Assembly (NCBI GenBank): GCA_031269735.1
Contig: JAISYS010000042.1
Coordinates: 62,001-126,000, forward strand
From: Candidatus Endomicrobiellum cubanum
Lineage (GTDB): Bacteria > Elusimicrobiota > Endomicrobiia > Endomicrobiales > Endomicrobiaceae
DNA length: 64,000 nucleotides
Reading direction: 5' to 3'
Position numbers and translations under genes: made by a program. Shown here piece after piece: positions 1 to 8,907 of this stretch; within the stretch, counting starts at the first letter, position 1; each line of letters starts with the position of its first letter. The notes under the pieces were generated by a model. The model saw only the letters and a program-made list of their open reading frames with translations, made no database searches and had not been told where the DNA came from.

Positions 1-989
1 TTTATACAATTTTCTTCAAACGTGGTTGCTCCATTTGCAGGGAAACGTGTTTTTGCATATTGGTCTAAATTAAGTATATCCTCATCCATTGCAAAATTAA
101 ATAACGACATACCATGGTCAAACAACGGAGCTGGTGCAACCACATTTCCGCTATGGTTATTGCGTAACACACCAAAATTACCAAAGTGTCTATCTGTATT
201 GTAAATCACCGCATCAAACACAAGCATGTCTCGTATCTTATTTATAAATTCAACACCATGCTCATTATAATAACGCATTACAGCATCAAGACCACCACTT
301 TTGACAATACGACCAATTGGAACATATGCTGTATTTATACTAGTAAACAATTTACATTTAGAGGCTAGTATACCTTTCCAATTTTCCAAATCATAATGTA
401 CTGCTGAGATACCCATGACATCAGCAATTTGACTGGCATAATATTCACTATAGGGTTCATTTCCCGTATTGACAAAACCGCTTGTACCACCTTTGTACAA
501 ATATATACCATCACCATCAATGTATCGCCATGCTTTCGGTAGCATTCCGTTAGTAGTAAGTTCAGGTGATGTTGTAAAAGATATATCACCTTGTGTTACA
601 CCCGTATAAGCCACTAAAGATAAAATTTCAGAAAAACGGTTCTCGTACAAGTTATAGTCTGCAAATCTACCTTCGAAACCCGCTGGTACAACCCAATAAC
701 TATCGTTGAGAGATAATCCCTTGCACACATCAATTATACCTTTAGTGTCTCCCATAGATAGACCCAACGATTTCAGGATTTCTTCTACAAACTCCCTGTT
801 CTTTGGAATTGTACGATGTTCAAGCCAGATTGGAAGTCCTACATTGTCAGGAGTAAGGTCAAGCGGTAACAAATTTCGCGATTCCCCAAAACTAATAATT
901 TCAGATGTAAGACCACCCCATTCTCCTTTGATAAGTGAGAATGTGATAAGAGTTATATCAAAAAGTCGTAACTCATATAAATTACCCAA
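1..989 (-). CDS. HipA/CtkA-like serine/threonine kinase, partial (C-terminus beyond window)
   Basis: This gene is missing from the ORF track because it runs off the left edge. I translated it by hand: about 329 residues are open. The C-lobe holds NTDRHFGNFG, the HipA-family catalytic motif (catalytic Asp, then Asn), followed by PLFDHG, matching the metal-binding Asp segment. An upstream EPYSEYYAS stretch resembles the HipA segment following the P-loop. HipA and CtkA kinases phosphorylate host proteins and can cause growth arrest. The TTG start is chosen because AAGGTGAG lies 5 bases upstream and overlaps the stop of the SDR gene. The frame is the same as that gene, so only the TGA separates them. 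No HipB-like antitoxin is adjacent. Family assignment is fairly firm; the target is unknown. Confidence 0.75.
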   Translation of the reverse strand, partial: MGNLYELRLFDITLITFSLIKGEWGGLTSEIISFGESRNLLPLDLTPDNVGLPIWLEHRTIPKNREFVEEILKSLGLSMGDTKGIIDVCKGLSLNDSYWVVPAGFEGRFADYNLYENRFSEILSLVAYTGVTQGDISFTTSPELTTNGMLPKAWRYIDGDGIYLYKGGTSGFVNTGNEPYSEYYASQIADVMGISAVHYDLENWKGILASKCKLFTSINTAYVPIGRIVKSGGLDAVMRYYNEHGVEFINKIRDMLVFDAVIYNTDRHFGNFGVLRNNHSGNVVAPAPLFDHGMSLFNFAMDEDILNLDQYAKTRFPANGATTFEENCI

Positions 990-995
990 TTTATC

Positions 996-2027
996 TCACC
1001 TTATCATTTGCTTCTTTACTGCATCTCGTAGTCTATACGTTTCAAAATTCATGACTCTACTTTTACCTTTTAGTTTTCTACGCCAATAATCTAATAAATC
1101 ACTCATAGTTTGCTCAAATGTGTATTCAGGCGCCCATCCAGTGTGGGAGCCAAATTTATTAAAATCTGAAGTCTGTACATCAACTACGTTGCTTAAAGAC
1201 TTCCTAGTATACTTTACCTTAATATCTTTAACCGTTGAAAAAGACAGCAATATGTCTAACACATCTCCGAGTTTACATGTATGCGTACCTACCATATCAT
1301 AATAGGCACCCGACAAAGGCTTAACGGTCACCAACATATAATAAGCTCGTGCTATATCTCTAACATCTGCCCATGTACACACCAAATCAAGATTATCTAC
1401 CTCTATTACAGGTGCTGATAACCCATCTTCAATCATAACTATTTTCTTTGCAAAAGCAGACTCCGCAAAAACATCTCCTCTCCTTGGGCCAGTATGAACA
1501 CACGTCTTTGTTGTCATTACATGCATATTATAGGCTTCCGCATAATATCTTCCTAATAAATCTTTGCATGTCTCTGAAATCGCATAAATCGATGTAGGAT
1601 TAACACTTAAATTACCATAAGGCGACATACAAAATATCGCATTAGACGAACAAACATGAATAATTGGATTCTGATTTAATACTTTAACACTCTCTAATAA
1701 GCTTGCCGTACCTAGAATATTTATATTCAACGTATCAATTGGAGCCTTAATCCCAGCTAAGGGATAACTTTGTGCTGCCAAATGAAAAATATAATCTGGT
1801 TTAACTTCTGTCAGAATCGTAATTAAAGATACCTGGTCATTCATATCCCCGTAACGCATAAACAACTTATCATTATTATTGACACGTTCTAATAAGTGCT
1901 GGATATTATCCAGCGAACTTCGCCATCTTGCTACCCCATAAACATCCCAATTAGTATTCTTCAATAAATAATCTGCTAAATGCGAACCTGCCATTCCCGT
2001 TATACCAGTAATTAATGCTTTTGTCAT
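996..2027 (-). CDS. Extended SDR, GDP-mannose 4,6-dehydratase/epimerase-like, altered active site
   Basis: This is a nucleotide-sugar modifying short-chain dehydrogenase of the GMD/RMD type. The N-terminus ALITGITGMAGSHLAD is the NAD(P)-binding glycine motif of GMD proteins. FHLAAQS, the SS pair after IHVC, and TGPRRGD later in the chain also fit. The catalytic YxxxK motif reads YAISE here, so the usual Lys is a Glu; substrate turnover may be lost or altered. The start is MTKALI, ten codons inside the track ORF, because AGGAGG precedes it and its ATG overlaps the preceding TGA (ATGA). The gene is followed directly by the HipA-like kinase. A role in surface glycan or dNDP-sugar metabolism is inference. 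Confidence 0.8.
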   Translation of the reverse strand: MTKALITGITGMAGSHLADYLLKNTNWDVYGVARWRSSLDNIQHLLERVNNNDKLFMRYGDMNDQVSLITILTEVKPDYIFHLAAQSYPLAGIKAPIDTLNINILGTASLLESVKVLNQNPIIHVCSSNAIFCMSPYGNLSVNPTSIYAISETCKDLLGRYYAEAYNMHVMTTKTCVHTGPRRGDVFAESAFAKKIVMIEDGLSAPVIEVDNLDLVCTWADVRDIARAYYMLVTVKPLSGAYYDMVGTHTCKLGDVLDILLSFSTVKDIKVKYTRKSLSNVVDVQTSDFNKFGSHTGWAPEYTFEQTMSDLLDYWRRKLKGKSRVMNFETYRLRDAVKKQMIR

Positions 2028-2446
2028 AACTCCTCCTGTTCTTTTGCTACACAATGATTAAAAGATTTGATATCCTGCTCAAACTCTTCATCTGACATAC
2101 CGTGTAATCGTCCAACGTATTTATTAATATCTAATGTTTGTGTATCTATTGCACGAAAATAAACCCATACAACGGATAACCCAGCAGAAGTTGTAACTAC
2201 AATATGCGAACGCGTATATAATGGCACTTCTTCCCATTTATCAGCAATTTGTAATTGTAAAGATGACAATTCCAATATTTCACCAACTACTTCTTCTCCA
2301 CTGTAAGGTACAATACTCAAATAACCATCCACACATACAACAGCATGATTTAATAAAACAGCTGTAAGGCTGTGAACATTTGTTCCAAATAATCTCATCT
2401 GTACTGTTTTATCTTGCAATGTACCATAACTAAATAAATATTCCAT
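2024..2446 (-). CDS. Gamma-glutamylcyclotransferase-like (AIG2/GGCT fold) protein
   Basis: A 140-residue protein of typical GGCT-family length. It starts with FSYGTLQ, the family YGTL motif that forms the substrate pocket, and has ADKWEEVPLYTR, matching the conserved E...Y.R segment that carries the catalytic Glu. GGCT proteins release 5-oxoproline from gamma-glutamyl amines; the exact substrate cannot be read. The stop overlaps the ATG of the SDR gene and the start overlaps the end of the RNase H-like gene, so the three appear translationally coupled. No clear ribosome binding site precedes its ATG, which fits coupling. Confidence 0.7.
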   Translation of the reverse strand: MEYLFSYGTLQDKTVQMRLFGTNVHSLTAVLLNHAVVCVDGYLSIVPYSGEEVVGEILELSSLQLQIADKWEEVPLYTRSHIVVTTSAGLSVVWVYFRAIDTQTLDINKYVGRLHGMSDEEFEQDIKSFNHCVAKEQEEL

Positions 2447-2915
2447 TCTTAGCGCCAGAACAAATTATATTCTCTACAAAATCACAAAGCTGATATCTAG
2501 CGACATTGGGATTTAGTGAAAAAGAAAAAGACTTTTCTATGTCACATGAAGTATCTGCAGCATAATAAGCTAATAAATGTGCTATATAAAACATACTATA
2601 ACCACCTGGGACTAACTTACTAGTATAATGCACTCGTTTGTAACGTATATCATAACTCTCTAATATATAAACATTATCCGTAACTAATAATAACTCAGCA
2701 TTTGCAAATTCTTTACAACGATTACACAAATATATTGCAAAATCTAATTCTGCCCGATTAATTGCATGAAAACCCTTATCTGCGCTTAATACGCATTTAG
2801 ATATAACAAAACCCTCTCCATTATCACAGTAAATCAGACCGCCTAATCCGATTCTGTCCTCTATAACAGGCCTATAAGAACTTTCAGAAAATATCGTAAC
2901 TTTTATAAAAATCAC
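2430..2915 (-). CDS. RNase H-like protein, divergent
   Basis: A 161-residue protein with an RNase H-like layout: a first strand ending FSESS, then GGLIYC, then NRAELDFAIYLC (the AEL..A helix) and LLVTDN (third acidic strand). The first catalytic position is Glu rather than the usual Asp (TDGS becomes SESS). The final His/Asp segment is not clear, so activity is uncertain. This is one of three RNase H-fold proteins in the window. The track start is a GTG with GAGG directly next to it, which is poor spacing. The true start may be a nearby non-standard codon. Confidence 0.5.
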   Translation of the reverse strand: MIFIKVTIFSESSYRPVIEDRIGLGGLIYCDNGEGFVISKCVLSADKGFHAINRAELDFAIYLCNRCKEFANAELLLVTDNVYILESYDIRYKRVHYTSKLVPGGYSMFYIAHLLAYYAADTSCDIEKSFSFSLNPNVARYQLCDFVENIICSGAKNGIFI

Positions 2916-2918
2916 CCT

Positions 2919-3683
2919 CTATTGAAATAATGTATTCATAAAATAGTCAAAAACATTATGGCCTTTACTTACTATGCTGAATTGGGTGTTTTTATTTATG
3001 TTCTTTACACCAAATGCAAAATCACTAAATCTAAAATAAAATATATTACCATCATAGTAATAATCTACTGGGTTTACACCATGTATAGCTTCTATAGTAG
3101 CCATACAGTTACTTAGCACAGACGCATAATCAGAAAATTCTTTCTTCGAGTATACAAATCCATCTTCTGTTATCCAAAAAGTAACATTGTCAGTATTTCC
3201 TTGCGGATACCTAGTACCTATAAACGTACCATTGAGAGTAGTGTACATACTAGGTAAGCTGTATATGGCATCCTTACGCACAGAATTTATAGCTAAAGCC
3301 GCATCACTAAAATGTGTATAGATACTATTCTTATTCACGCTATTCAAAGATGGAATTAACCAGCCATCTTTAGAATCAATAGCTAGCCATTTGGCATTCA
3401 ACGGTATAACTATATCAACAACTCTTGGTTTACTATCTACTAACTCTATTAACAGAATATCAAATTTATAATAATTTTCATAATTTGATTCTAGTAATAT
3501 AGCATGAGCTGGCACATCAACATCATAAAACATATTTCTGCCAACATTGATAGTAATAGTCTTTACATTGTCTATTGAACCCCTTAAATCCTTTTTTACA
3601 AAGTTTACATAAACACCTATACCTAATCCGATAGCTATTATAATACTCAATATAAAGGCCATGTGTTTAACCACATATACCAC
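2919..3683 (-). CDS. Membrane-anchored protein of unknown function
   Basis: 254 residues with one hydrophobic segment near the N-terminus (about residues 8-27, AFILSIIIAIGLGIGVYV) followed by FVKK, so a signal anchor with a large outside domain is likely. The rest is soluble, rich in Asn, Tyr and Asp, and has no motif I recognise. It may start at MAFIL, seven codons in. It precedes the RNase H-like gene by three bases. Confidence 0.65.
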   Translation of the reverse strand: MVYVVKHMAFILSIIIAIGLGIGVYVNFVKKDLRGSIDNVKTITINVGRNMFYDVDVPAHAILLESNYENYYKFDILLIELVDSKPRVVDIVIPLNAKWLAIDSKDGWLIPSLNSVNKNSIYTHFSDAALAINSVRKDAIYSLPSMYTTLNGTFIGTRYPQGNTDNVTFWITEDGFVYSKKEFSDYASVLSNCMATIEAIHGVNPVDYYYDGNIFYFRFSDFAFGVKNINKNTQFSIVSKGHNVFDYFMNTLFQ

Positions 3684-3726
3684 ATCCGCTCACATATATT
3701 AGTCTGATTTAACTCTTACTGTATTT

Positions 3727-3993
3727 TTAAGCACTCCGACTTTGAATTAAATACGTATATGCCCCTAAAACAGATAAATGTGTTGTTTGAACTAAACTTT
3801 CTGCTGTATCTCCCTTGACAATTACAGGCACCTCTGCAAACTTTCTTGTACACACCCAATTATAAAACTCATTAGCCAAATCTGTATGTGCATTCAATTT
3901 GTTAATAACATCATTTGCTTTTTCCCTAGATAAGGTTTTCTCATTCACTAAATAATTAAAAAGCCTCTCCTTCATGCTTATTGTCATGTACAA
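3727..3993 (-). CDS. Small conserved-looking hypothetical protein (TTG start)
   Basis: 88 residues, helical, no recognised family. AGGAG sits 5 bases before the TTG and 11 before the following ATG, so TTG is preferred. That AGGAG overlaps the TAG stop of the DnaX-like gene, suggesting coupled expression. Confidence 0.55.
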   Translation of the reverse strand: MYMTISMKERLFNYLVNEKTLSREKANDVINKLNAHTDLANEFYNWVCTRKFAEVPVIVKGDTAESLVQTTHLSVLGAYTYLIQSRSA

Positions 3994-4001
3994 TCACACT
4001 C

Positions 4002-5174
4002 CTAAAAAACTTCCACTATAGACCCATTCTGCAATAAAGATTCCATCGTTGGAGCTTTTCTTTCTGAATAATCTGGTTCTTCTAAAACTAAATCACTTTT
4101 CTGTTGTAACTCTTCTTGTAATATACTAGGATTGAAGTCAACTAACGAAGAATACATAGGATGTGCCTTTATAAAACTAGCAATTAACCCTCTTTTGTTG
4201 ACTTTAACCAACGCCGCAAATTCATAAATAAACTTTACTAAAACTTCCTCGTCTACATTTGCTAACTTTGTGCGTACTTTAAGCGCATCATCCATATTTA
4301 ACTTAAATGAAGCCAAGCCCTTCTTTATTTTTAATACCTCTAAACATATATCTAGTATACCATCACTGAGATGTAGTGAATTTATATACATCAAACCGTG
4401 TGTCATAGACCCACCTAAATAAGATAATAAATCAATTACGTCATCTACGTCTACATACCCAATAAATTCTTTTATTAAATCAGCAGACACGGCACTGTTA
4501 GACTGAAATCCTGATAACAAATTCAAAGCTATACGAGGTTTACCATCTGCCCAATCAGCTATCAAGCCTAAAGTAGCATCTCCACCTTGTACATTTAGAT
4601 TTCTCTCTCTTACGATATCTTTTAATAAAATCATCAAGTCAACTTTCTTTAACTTATTTAACTTTATTGAAAAAGCCCGAGATTTTAATGTGGGAATCAA
4701 ATTATACGAATTAGTTGTAATCAAAATAACATATACATTAGAAGGCAAATACTCAGTATCTACTAAAAAGACTTCTTGAGCAGCATCCGACATGGCGTGT
4801 GCTTCATCTAGCAGTATCACCTTTGTTTTTATTCCAGATACACCTAAATTAAAATTATCAACAACATCTTTTGCGGAATCTTTTCCACCGTTGATAGACA
4901 TATTAAATAATTTAACATTTTTCGTTTCCATATTTTTATCTATAACATTACTCATTATATCTGTGCAAGTTTTACACGTATAACAAGGCTTATTTTCACT
5001 TTCACAACACAAAGCTAATGATATAAGTTTCGCTATCGTTGTTTTACCTAAACCTTCATCTCCTTCTAAAATTAAAAATCTAGGTAACGTCCCACCCGAA
5101 ACATGATTCTTCAAAAACTCTATCAAATGAGTGTGTCCAACTACATCTTCAAACTTACTTGGCCTCTTTAACAT
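4002..5174 (-). CDS. dnaX: DnaX-like clamp loader ATPase (DNA polymerase III gamma/tau type)
   Basis: An AAA+ ATPase that would open and load the sliding clamp. Residues about 38-45 are the Walker A GDEGLGKT. A zinc-binding stretch follows at 56-70 with CYTCKTC spacing, as in bacterial gamma/tau. Walker B is LLDEAH at about 121-126, then TTN (sensor 1) and LKSRAF, matching the SRC motif. At about 390 residues it resembles gamma more than full-length tau. The start MLKRPSKFEDVVG is chosen because GGAG lies 8 bases upstream and it matches the usual family N-terminus; the track start is seven codons longer. It overlaps the previous gene by 20 bases. The probable clamp is at 24.5-25.5 kb. Confidence 0.88.
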   Translation of the reverse strand: MLKRPSKFEDVVGHTHLIEFLKNHVSGGTLPRFLILEGDEGLGKTTIAKLISLALCCESENKPCYTCKTCTDIMSNVIDKNMETKNVKLFNMSINGGKDSAKDVVDNFNLGVSGIKTKVILLDEAHAMSDAAQEVFLVDTEYLPSNVYVILITTNSYNLIPTLKSRAFSIKLNKLKKVDLMILLKDIVRERNLNVQGGDATLGLIADWADGKPRIALNLLSGFQSNSAVSADLIKEFIGYVDVDDVIDLLSYLGGSMTHGLMYINSLHLSDGILDICLEVLKIKKGLASFKLNMDDALKVRTKLANVDEEVLVKFIYEFAALVKVNKRGLIASFIKAHPMYSSLVDFNPSILQEELQQKSDLVLEEPDYSERKAPTMESLLQNGSIVEVF

Positions 5175-5793
5175 TTTGCACACTCCGCCCATCATATATT
5201 CCGCCTAATTTAGCAAAACCATACGCTAACATATTTTCTTTGTCTATACCAAATGGTATTTCTACAGATAATACTTTTTTTGAATCACTTATAAGTAATT
5301 CATTTTTATCTCGCGTAGTGCAATAAAAGTAACCGTTGGGATAATTTGTAACAGTAACAAGCTCTTTTATATCTCCAGGCTTAATATACGGAAAATCATC
5401 TAATTTTCCAAAGTCATTAGAAATATTAGACAGAAAGTCATCAACTTCTTCTCCAACAGCTAAAGTAAATTCAATAAAAGATAAATACCAACCTAATAGC
5501 CTAAACATTGTACTGTAATGCGACAATTTTCCTTTATTAGCCTCTACACAATTTCCATTTCTTAAATCTCTAATCCAACCCTCTCTATATATCAAAGCTG
5601 TACAGCCTGCTATGCTCAAAACATTAGGTGTAGGCAACCAAGAAAAGATTTTTTGCCTTAATTTCTTAAATACTTCCGTATCATCATAAGCTATATTACG
5701 CCTGGCTTTATTAAATTGCAATTCCACTAAAGCTTCATCAGCTGTTTCTCCAAATCCAATAATATTGTGGACACTATCTATTTTTGAATACAC
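5155..5793 (-). CDS. Hypothetical protein upstream of the clamp loader
   Basis: 212 residues with a GTG start preceded by AAGGA nine bases away. No motif recognised; mixed alpha/beta composition, no membrane segment. It lies directly after the hairpin that follows the abundant 404-residue protein gene and overlaps the dnaX-like gene, so it is probably in the replication operon. Confidence 0.6.
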   Translation of the reverse strand: MYSKIDSVHNIIGFGETADEALVELQFNKARRNIAYDDTEVFKKLRQKIFSWLPTPNVLSIAGCTALIYREGWIRDLRNGNCVEANKGKLSHYSTMFRLLGWYLSFIEFTLAVGEEVDDFLSNISNDFGKLDDFPYIKPGDIKELVTVTNYPNGYFYCTTRDKNELLISDSKKVLSVEIPFGIDKENMLAYGFAKLGGIYDGRSVQNVKEAK

Positions 5794-5816
5794 TTTATCA
5801 CGTCCTTATTATAAGG

Positions 5817-5844
5817 AGTAAGGGAGATTTCACTCTCCCTTACT
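5817..5844 (-). terminator. Strong 11-bp hairpin without U-tract after the 404-residue protein gene
   Basis: A perfect 11-base stem (AGTAAGGGAGA/TCTCCCTTACT) with a six-base loop, 20 bases after the stop of the 404-residue protein gene. Read on the minus strand, the stem is followed by CCTTATAATAAGG rather than a run of T, so it is more likely a 3'-end stabiliser or partial terminator than a classic intrinsic terminator. A T5 run occurs only on the plus strand, where there is no gene. The ribosome binding site of the next gene follows immediately. Confidence 0.55.
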
Positions 5845-5863
5845 TTTTCGAAGTTTCAGTTAA

Positions 5864-7078
5864 TCACAGTGTAACAGAAGCAGCTTGCGCACTGACAGAA
5901 CCAGCAGCATTTTCTTGCAAGCTTTTAATCACATCATCCAAACCATAAGCGGCTGCAAAACTCGCACCCTTTTGCTGTGCCCATTTCAAAGTCTGTATCT
6001 GGGCTTCCTGAATAGCAGCAATGTCTTCTTTAGAAGTCACGCTAATCGGGTCTTGCAAGCTGCGAATCGGAAACGCATTAACATATTCTTGTTTACTCCG
6101 CTGAAATACAGGAGCTTGTTCCCAAATACCAGTGAAACGAACAGTGCGAGTGCGCTCCACATTCTTGGCATCGACCTCTCCAGTTCTAACTTTAAAGCTA
6201 AGAGCAGTACGCAATCTCCCTTTACGAGTTTCACCCTGCTTAACCTGAGAGGTAACTTCATGCCGCTGGGGGTCTTTCAAAGCATCTGCTTTACCTACGA
6301 CACGAAGTCGAGGCGAACCAACGAGCTGGGTTATAGAAGCTTGTGCAGACTTATTCGCCTTCGGAACTGCCCAAACCAATTTAGCAGAAAGCCCAGAACC
6401 ATTGTCATTAATATAACCAGCCAACTGACTCGAAATATACCCAAGGAGTTTCTTAGTGGAGAAAATTTTCTCTTCTTTTACTCCAGCAGAAGAAGGATGC
6501 TCTGATGGCGTGCTTATTACATAGCCAAGAGTCTTAATACTCTTATCATTGACATATACGGCAACTGGAGTACCATTTTTCACAGCCTGTTTAAGTTGAT
6601 TGAAAGCTGCAATATTCTCTTCATTCTGCACCAACTGCTCTTCATATTTAGCCAACTGGCTATCAGAAACAACCGGAACAACCGCCAATGAAGCAGGTGT
6701 ATACTCAGAGGGTTTTGGTTTATCCAGAAGAATTTTCTCGATAGCCGTCTTAAGAGTACGCTCTTGCTGTATAGGGGCTCTCTTGAGAATATCTTCCTCA
6801 AGGGCCTTAGTCTGTGCCGCTGTAAGCGCCGGCAACGCCGGACTACCGGGTGCGATAGCTGTTTGAGGCGTAAGTGTAGCGCCACTGGACTTATAAGACG
6901 CAAAATACGTGTCTGCAAACTGCACTACTGCCTCTTCTTTGTCTGCTGGGTACATCTCCCTTGTTGCGCTGGGTATGGCCGCATAGATGTTCTCTACGCA
7001 CTCTTCCCATGCCCATGGTTTCCCGTTTGAAGCTGCCTTCACCAAGATTAGTTTTTGAGCTTCCTGTGATACTGCCAT
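5864..7078 (-). CDS. Probably abundant 404-residue protein of unknown function, GC-rich
   Basis: Unlike its neighbours this gene is GC-rich: two 60-base samples I counted gave 43% and 48%, against 32% in a sample at 12.5 kb. It also favours C-ending codons and is rich in Ala, Gln, Lys and Pro. That, the GAGAGGGG ribosome site, the 80-base leader with a TCGTTC/GAACGA stem, and the hairpin behind it suggest high expression. Residues about 65-85 form a Pro/Ala linker; the middle has TPVAVYVNDK and an Arg-rich segment; there is no signal peptide or membrane segment. It could be a nucleoid-type, structural or ssDNA-coating protein; none of these can be shown. A 206-codon plus-strand ORF inside it is a shadow of this codon bias. 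Confidence 0.75.
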   Translation of the reverse strand: MAVSQEAQKLILVKAASNGKPWAWEECVENIYAAIPSATREMYPADKEEAVVQFADTYFASYKSSGATLTPQTAIAPGSPALPALTAAQTKALEEDILKRAPIQQERTLKTAIEKILLDKPKPSEYTPASLAVVPVVSDSQLAKYEEQLVQNEENIAAFNQLKQAVKNGTPVAVYVNDKSIKTLGYVISTPSEHPSSAGVKEEKIFSTKKLLGYISSQLAGYINDNGSGLSAKLVWAVPKANKSAQASITQLVGSPRLRVVGKADALKDPQRHEVTSQVKQGETRKGRLRTALSFKVRTGEVDAKNVERTRTVRFTGIWEQAPVFQRSKQEYVNAFPIRSLQDPISVTSKEDIAAIQEAQIQTLKWAQQKGASFAAAYGLDDVIKSLQENAAGSVSAQAASVTL

Positions 7079-7162
7079 GATTTGTTGACCCCTCTCAAAA
7101 ATTTTTTATTCGCATAGACGCCTCGTTAACATCTATACTTTGATTCGTTCCTTAGAACGATA

Positions 7163-7327
7163 TCACCAATTTTGGGACTCCAATTCTAAAGCTTCTTTAA
7201 CAATAAGATACTCTAGTGGAGTGTCGATATACTTCACTATAAAGTCAATTCCACATATTTCAATCAACTTAATAGCTTCTTCTTGCCTTAAATTATATTT
7301 ATCTTTGATTATTTCCTTTACTGTCAT
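7163..7327 (-). CDS. Small hypothetical protein
   Basis: 54 residues from MTVKEIIKDKYN. This start is used because AGGAG precedes it by 7 bases; the track start ten codons upstream has no ribosome site. The N-terminal half has the look of a small helix-turn-helix or ubiquitin-binding fold but is too short to assign. It lies between the 5' nuclease gene and the abundant 404-residue protein gene. Confidence 0.5.
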   Translation of the reverse strand: MTVKEIIKDKYNLRQEEAIKLIEICGIDFIVKYIDTPLEYLIVKEALELESQNW

Positions 7328-7386
7328 TTTCTTTCTCCTAATGTATATGGAAAACAAGATTTATTTTTTTCCTTTTTCTTTATTGA

Positions 7387-8286
7387 TTACATAATATACA
7401 GCCCAGACTCAAACAATGCTTTTACCTCTTCGGATAAATCCATTTTTTGAGAAGGAATTTTATAATTACGCACTTCATATGCCCACCCTTTTATTCTTTG
7501 CACGTTAGACTTATCTATTAATTCATCTGGAATGCTAACCTGCAATGGAAAAGTGAGGTCGAAACGTAATAATAATTCTGGTACTATATGGCCTATAATC
7601 TCTCTCATAAAATCCTTGTCTCCCATAAGCTTAACGTAACTGTTATTGTTTAATAGAGATAAAATTTTATCTTTTTGATTTCCCTTCAAAGGGCTTAATG
7701 ATTTTGTCGAATCCCCCTTTATCATTTTATAGAATAAAATCGAATTATACGGAATAAATTCATTACTTTTTATAACTACTTCATAATTTCTAATATTCAC
7801 CTCTTTTGCCCTAGAATGCGTTGGTAAAATACTAACATTATCTTTAACTAAAAAATACAAATCAGAATCAGCAGTATGAATATAAACATGGTCAAAGTCA
7901 TCTCTAAATTTATCCACGCAAGAACTGATTAAATCATCTGCCTCATATCCTTCCTCAAACAAAACATCAAACCCACAATCTTGTAAAATATATTCAGCTA
8001 CTTGTTTCTGTACTAAAATCTTGTCTTTGTGTGTTCTAGTTATTTTATAATCAGGAAACATACCTCTTTTAACATATGGCACTCTGTCACAACAAAAAAC
8101 CATAGGGCCCGTTTTTAGATACTTATAGATGGAATTAAACAACAAACTAGTACCACCCGTTGGTATTATTTGCTCCCTATAACCACCTTCCGTTTCTACC
8201 ACATCGCCTTGAATAAAACTATGCAAATTAACTGCCCCAGCATAAATCGCTGAGCTTACATCAACAAGATGCAAAACCCTAGGCAT
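7387..8286 (-). CDS. 5'-3' exonuclease/flap endonuclease (PIN/FEN fold)
   Basis: A stand-alone version of the N-terminal domain of bacterial DNA polymerase I, which removes RNA primers and 5' flaps. Acidic metal-binding motifs are visible: LVDVSS at the N-terminus, YEADDLI in the middle and HTADSDLYFLV after it. The GDSTKSLSPLKGNQK segment fits the helix-three-turn-helix DNA-binding part. At 299 residues the length is normal. The two family A polymerases in this window both lack this domain, so this protein probably supplies it in trans. An uncertain Arg/Lys arch cannot be judged. Confidence 0.88.
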   Translation of the reverse strand: MPRVLHLVDVSSAIYAGAVNLHSFIQGDVVETEGGYREQIIPTGGTSLLFNSIYKYLKTGPMVFCCDRVPYVKRGMFPDYKITRTHKDKILVQKQVAEYILQDCGFDVLFEEGYEADDLISSCVDKFRDDFDHVYIHTADSDLYFLVKDNVSILPTHSRAKEVNIRNYEVVIKSNEFIPYNSILFYKMIKGDSTKSLSPLKGNQKDKILSLLNNNSYVKLMGDKDFMREIIGHIVPELLLRFDLTFPLQVSIPDELIDKSNVQRIKGWAYEVRNYKIPSQKMDLSEEVKALFESGLYIM

Positions 8287-8287
8287 A

Positions 8288-8890
8288 TTAAAACTCCCTC
8301 ATAACTCTCTCTGATATCTTATTTTCATAACAATGTTTGAAAAACCTTAAAGCCGCTAAAATAACTCTCCAAGACTTACCTTTAATTAATGACTGCTTAA
8401 CTGGATATATTGGTATAGATTTAGAATCTATAAACAAACTTTTATTCGCATATAACCTTTTTACCAAATCATTAGTAATGTTTTCATTATCCACTAACGA
8501 TAACACGGCATTATAAAACACCATAAAATCTACTACACTTCTAACTTGACTTGCATACTTTAGAGTATTTACATTCTTCTCTAGCCATTCTAAATTATCA
8601 AGCTCTGTGTTTATGTCTACTGCTAAAGGGTCAAATGGTATACTGGTGTTCTGAACAAACCCTTCTATATTGCGTCTTTTTGCTTCTGCTGTAGCTTCAA
8701 ACACAGCTAATTTGTTCTCCAAAACACTCTTTAATCTCTCTACAACTTTTTTATCCGCATCAGTTGAATTCATATACTTACATAACTCTCCATAGATTTG
8801 AAAATTAACTAATTTAACAAAAGCATCTAACCCCTCGTCATCAATTTTTCTAAATATATCTTCTACTAAAATATTACTCAAAACATTCAT
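8288..8890 (-). CDS. Hypothetical helical protein
   Basis: 200 residues, predominantly alpha-helical by composition, no membrane segment and no motif recognised. It sits between the ParR-like gene and the 5' nuclease, one base from the latter's ATG. Its neighbours suggest DNA maintenance, but nothing in the sequence shows this. Confidence 0.55.
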   Translation of the reverse strand: MNVLSNILVEDIFRKIDDEGLDAFVKLVNFQIYGELCKYMNSTDADKKVVERLKSVLENKLAVFEATAEAKRRNIEGFVQNTSIPFDPLAVDINTELDNLEWLEKNVNTLKYASQVRSVVDFMVFYNAVLSLVDNENITNDLVKRLYANKSLFIDSKSIPIYPVKQSLIKGKSWRVILAALRFFKHCYENKISERVMREF

Positions 8891-8907
8891 ATTTGCACTT
8901 TTTCACC

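Noticed and set aside
5817-5848. Plus-strand intrinsic terminator (hairpin plus T5)
   Set aside because: There is no plus-strand gene to terminate; the hairpin is kept as a minus-strand 3' element instead.
5885-6505. 206-residue plus-strand ORF
   Set aside because: It lies antisense inside the 404-residue protein gene and is opened by that gene's codon bias; no ribosome site or sensible composition.
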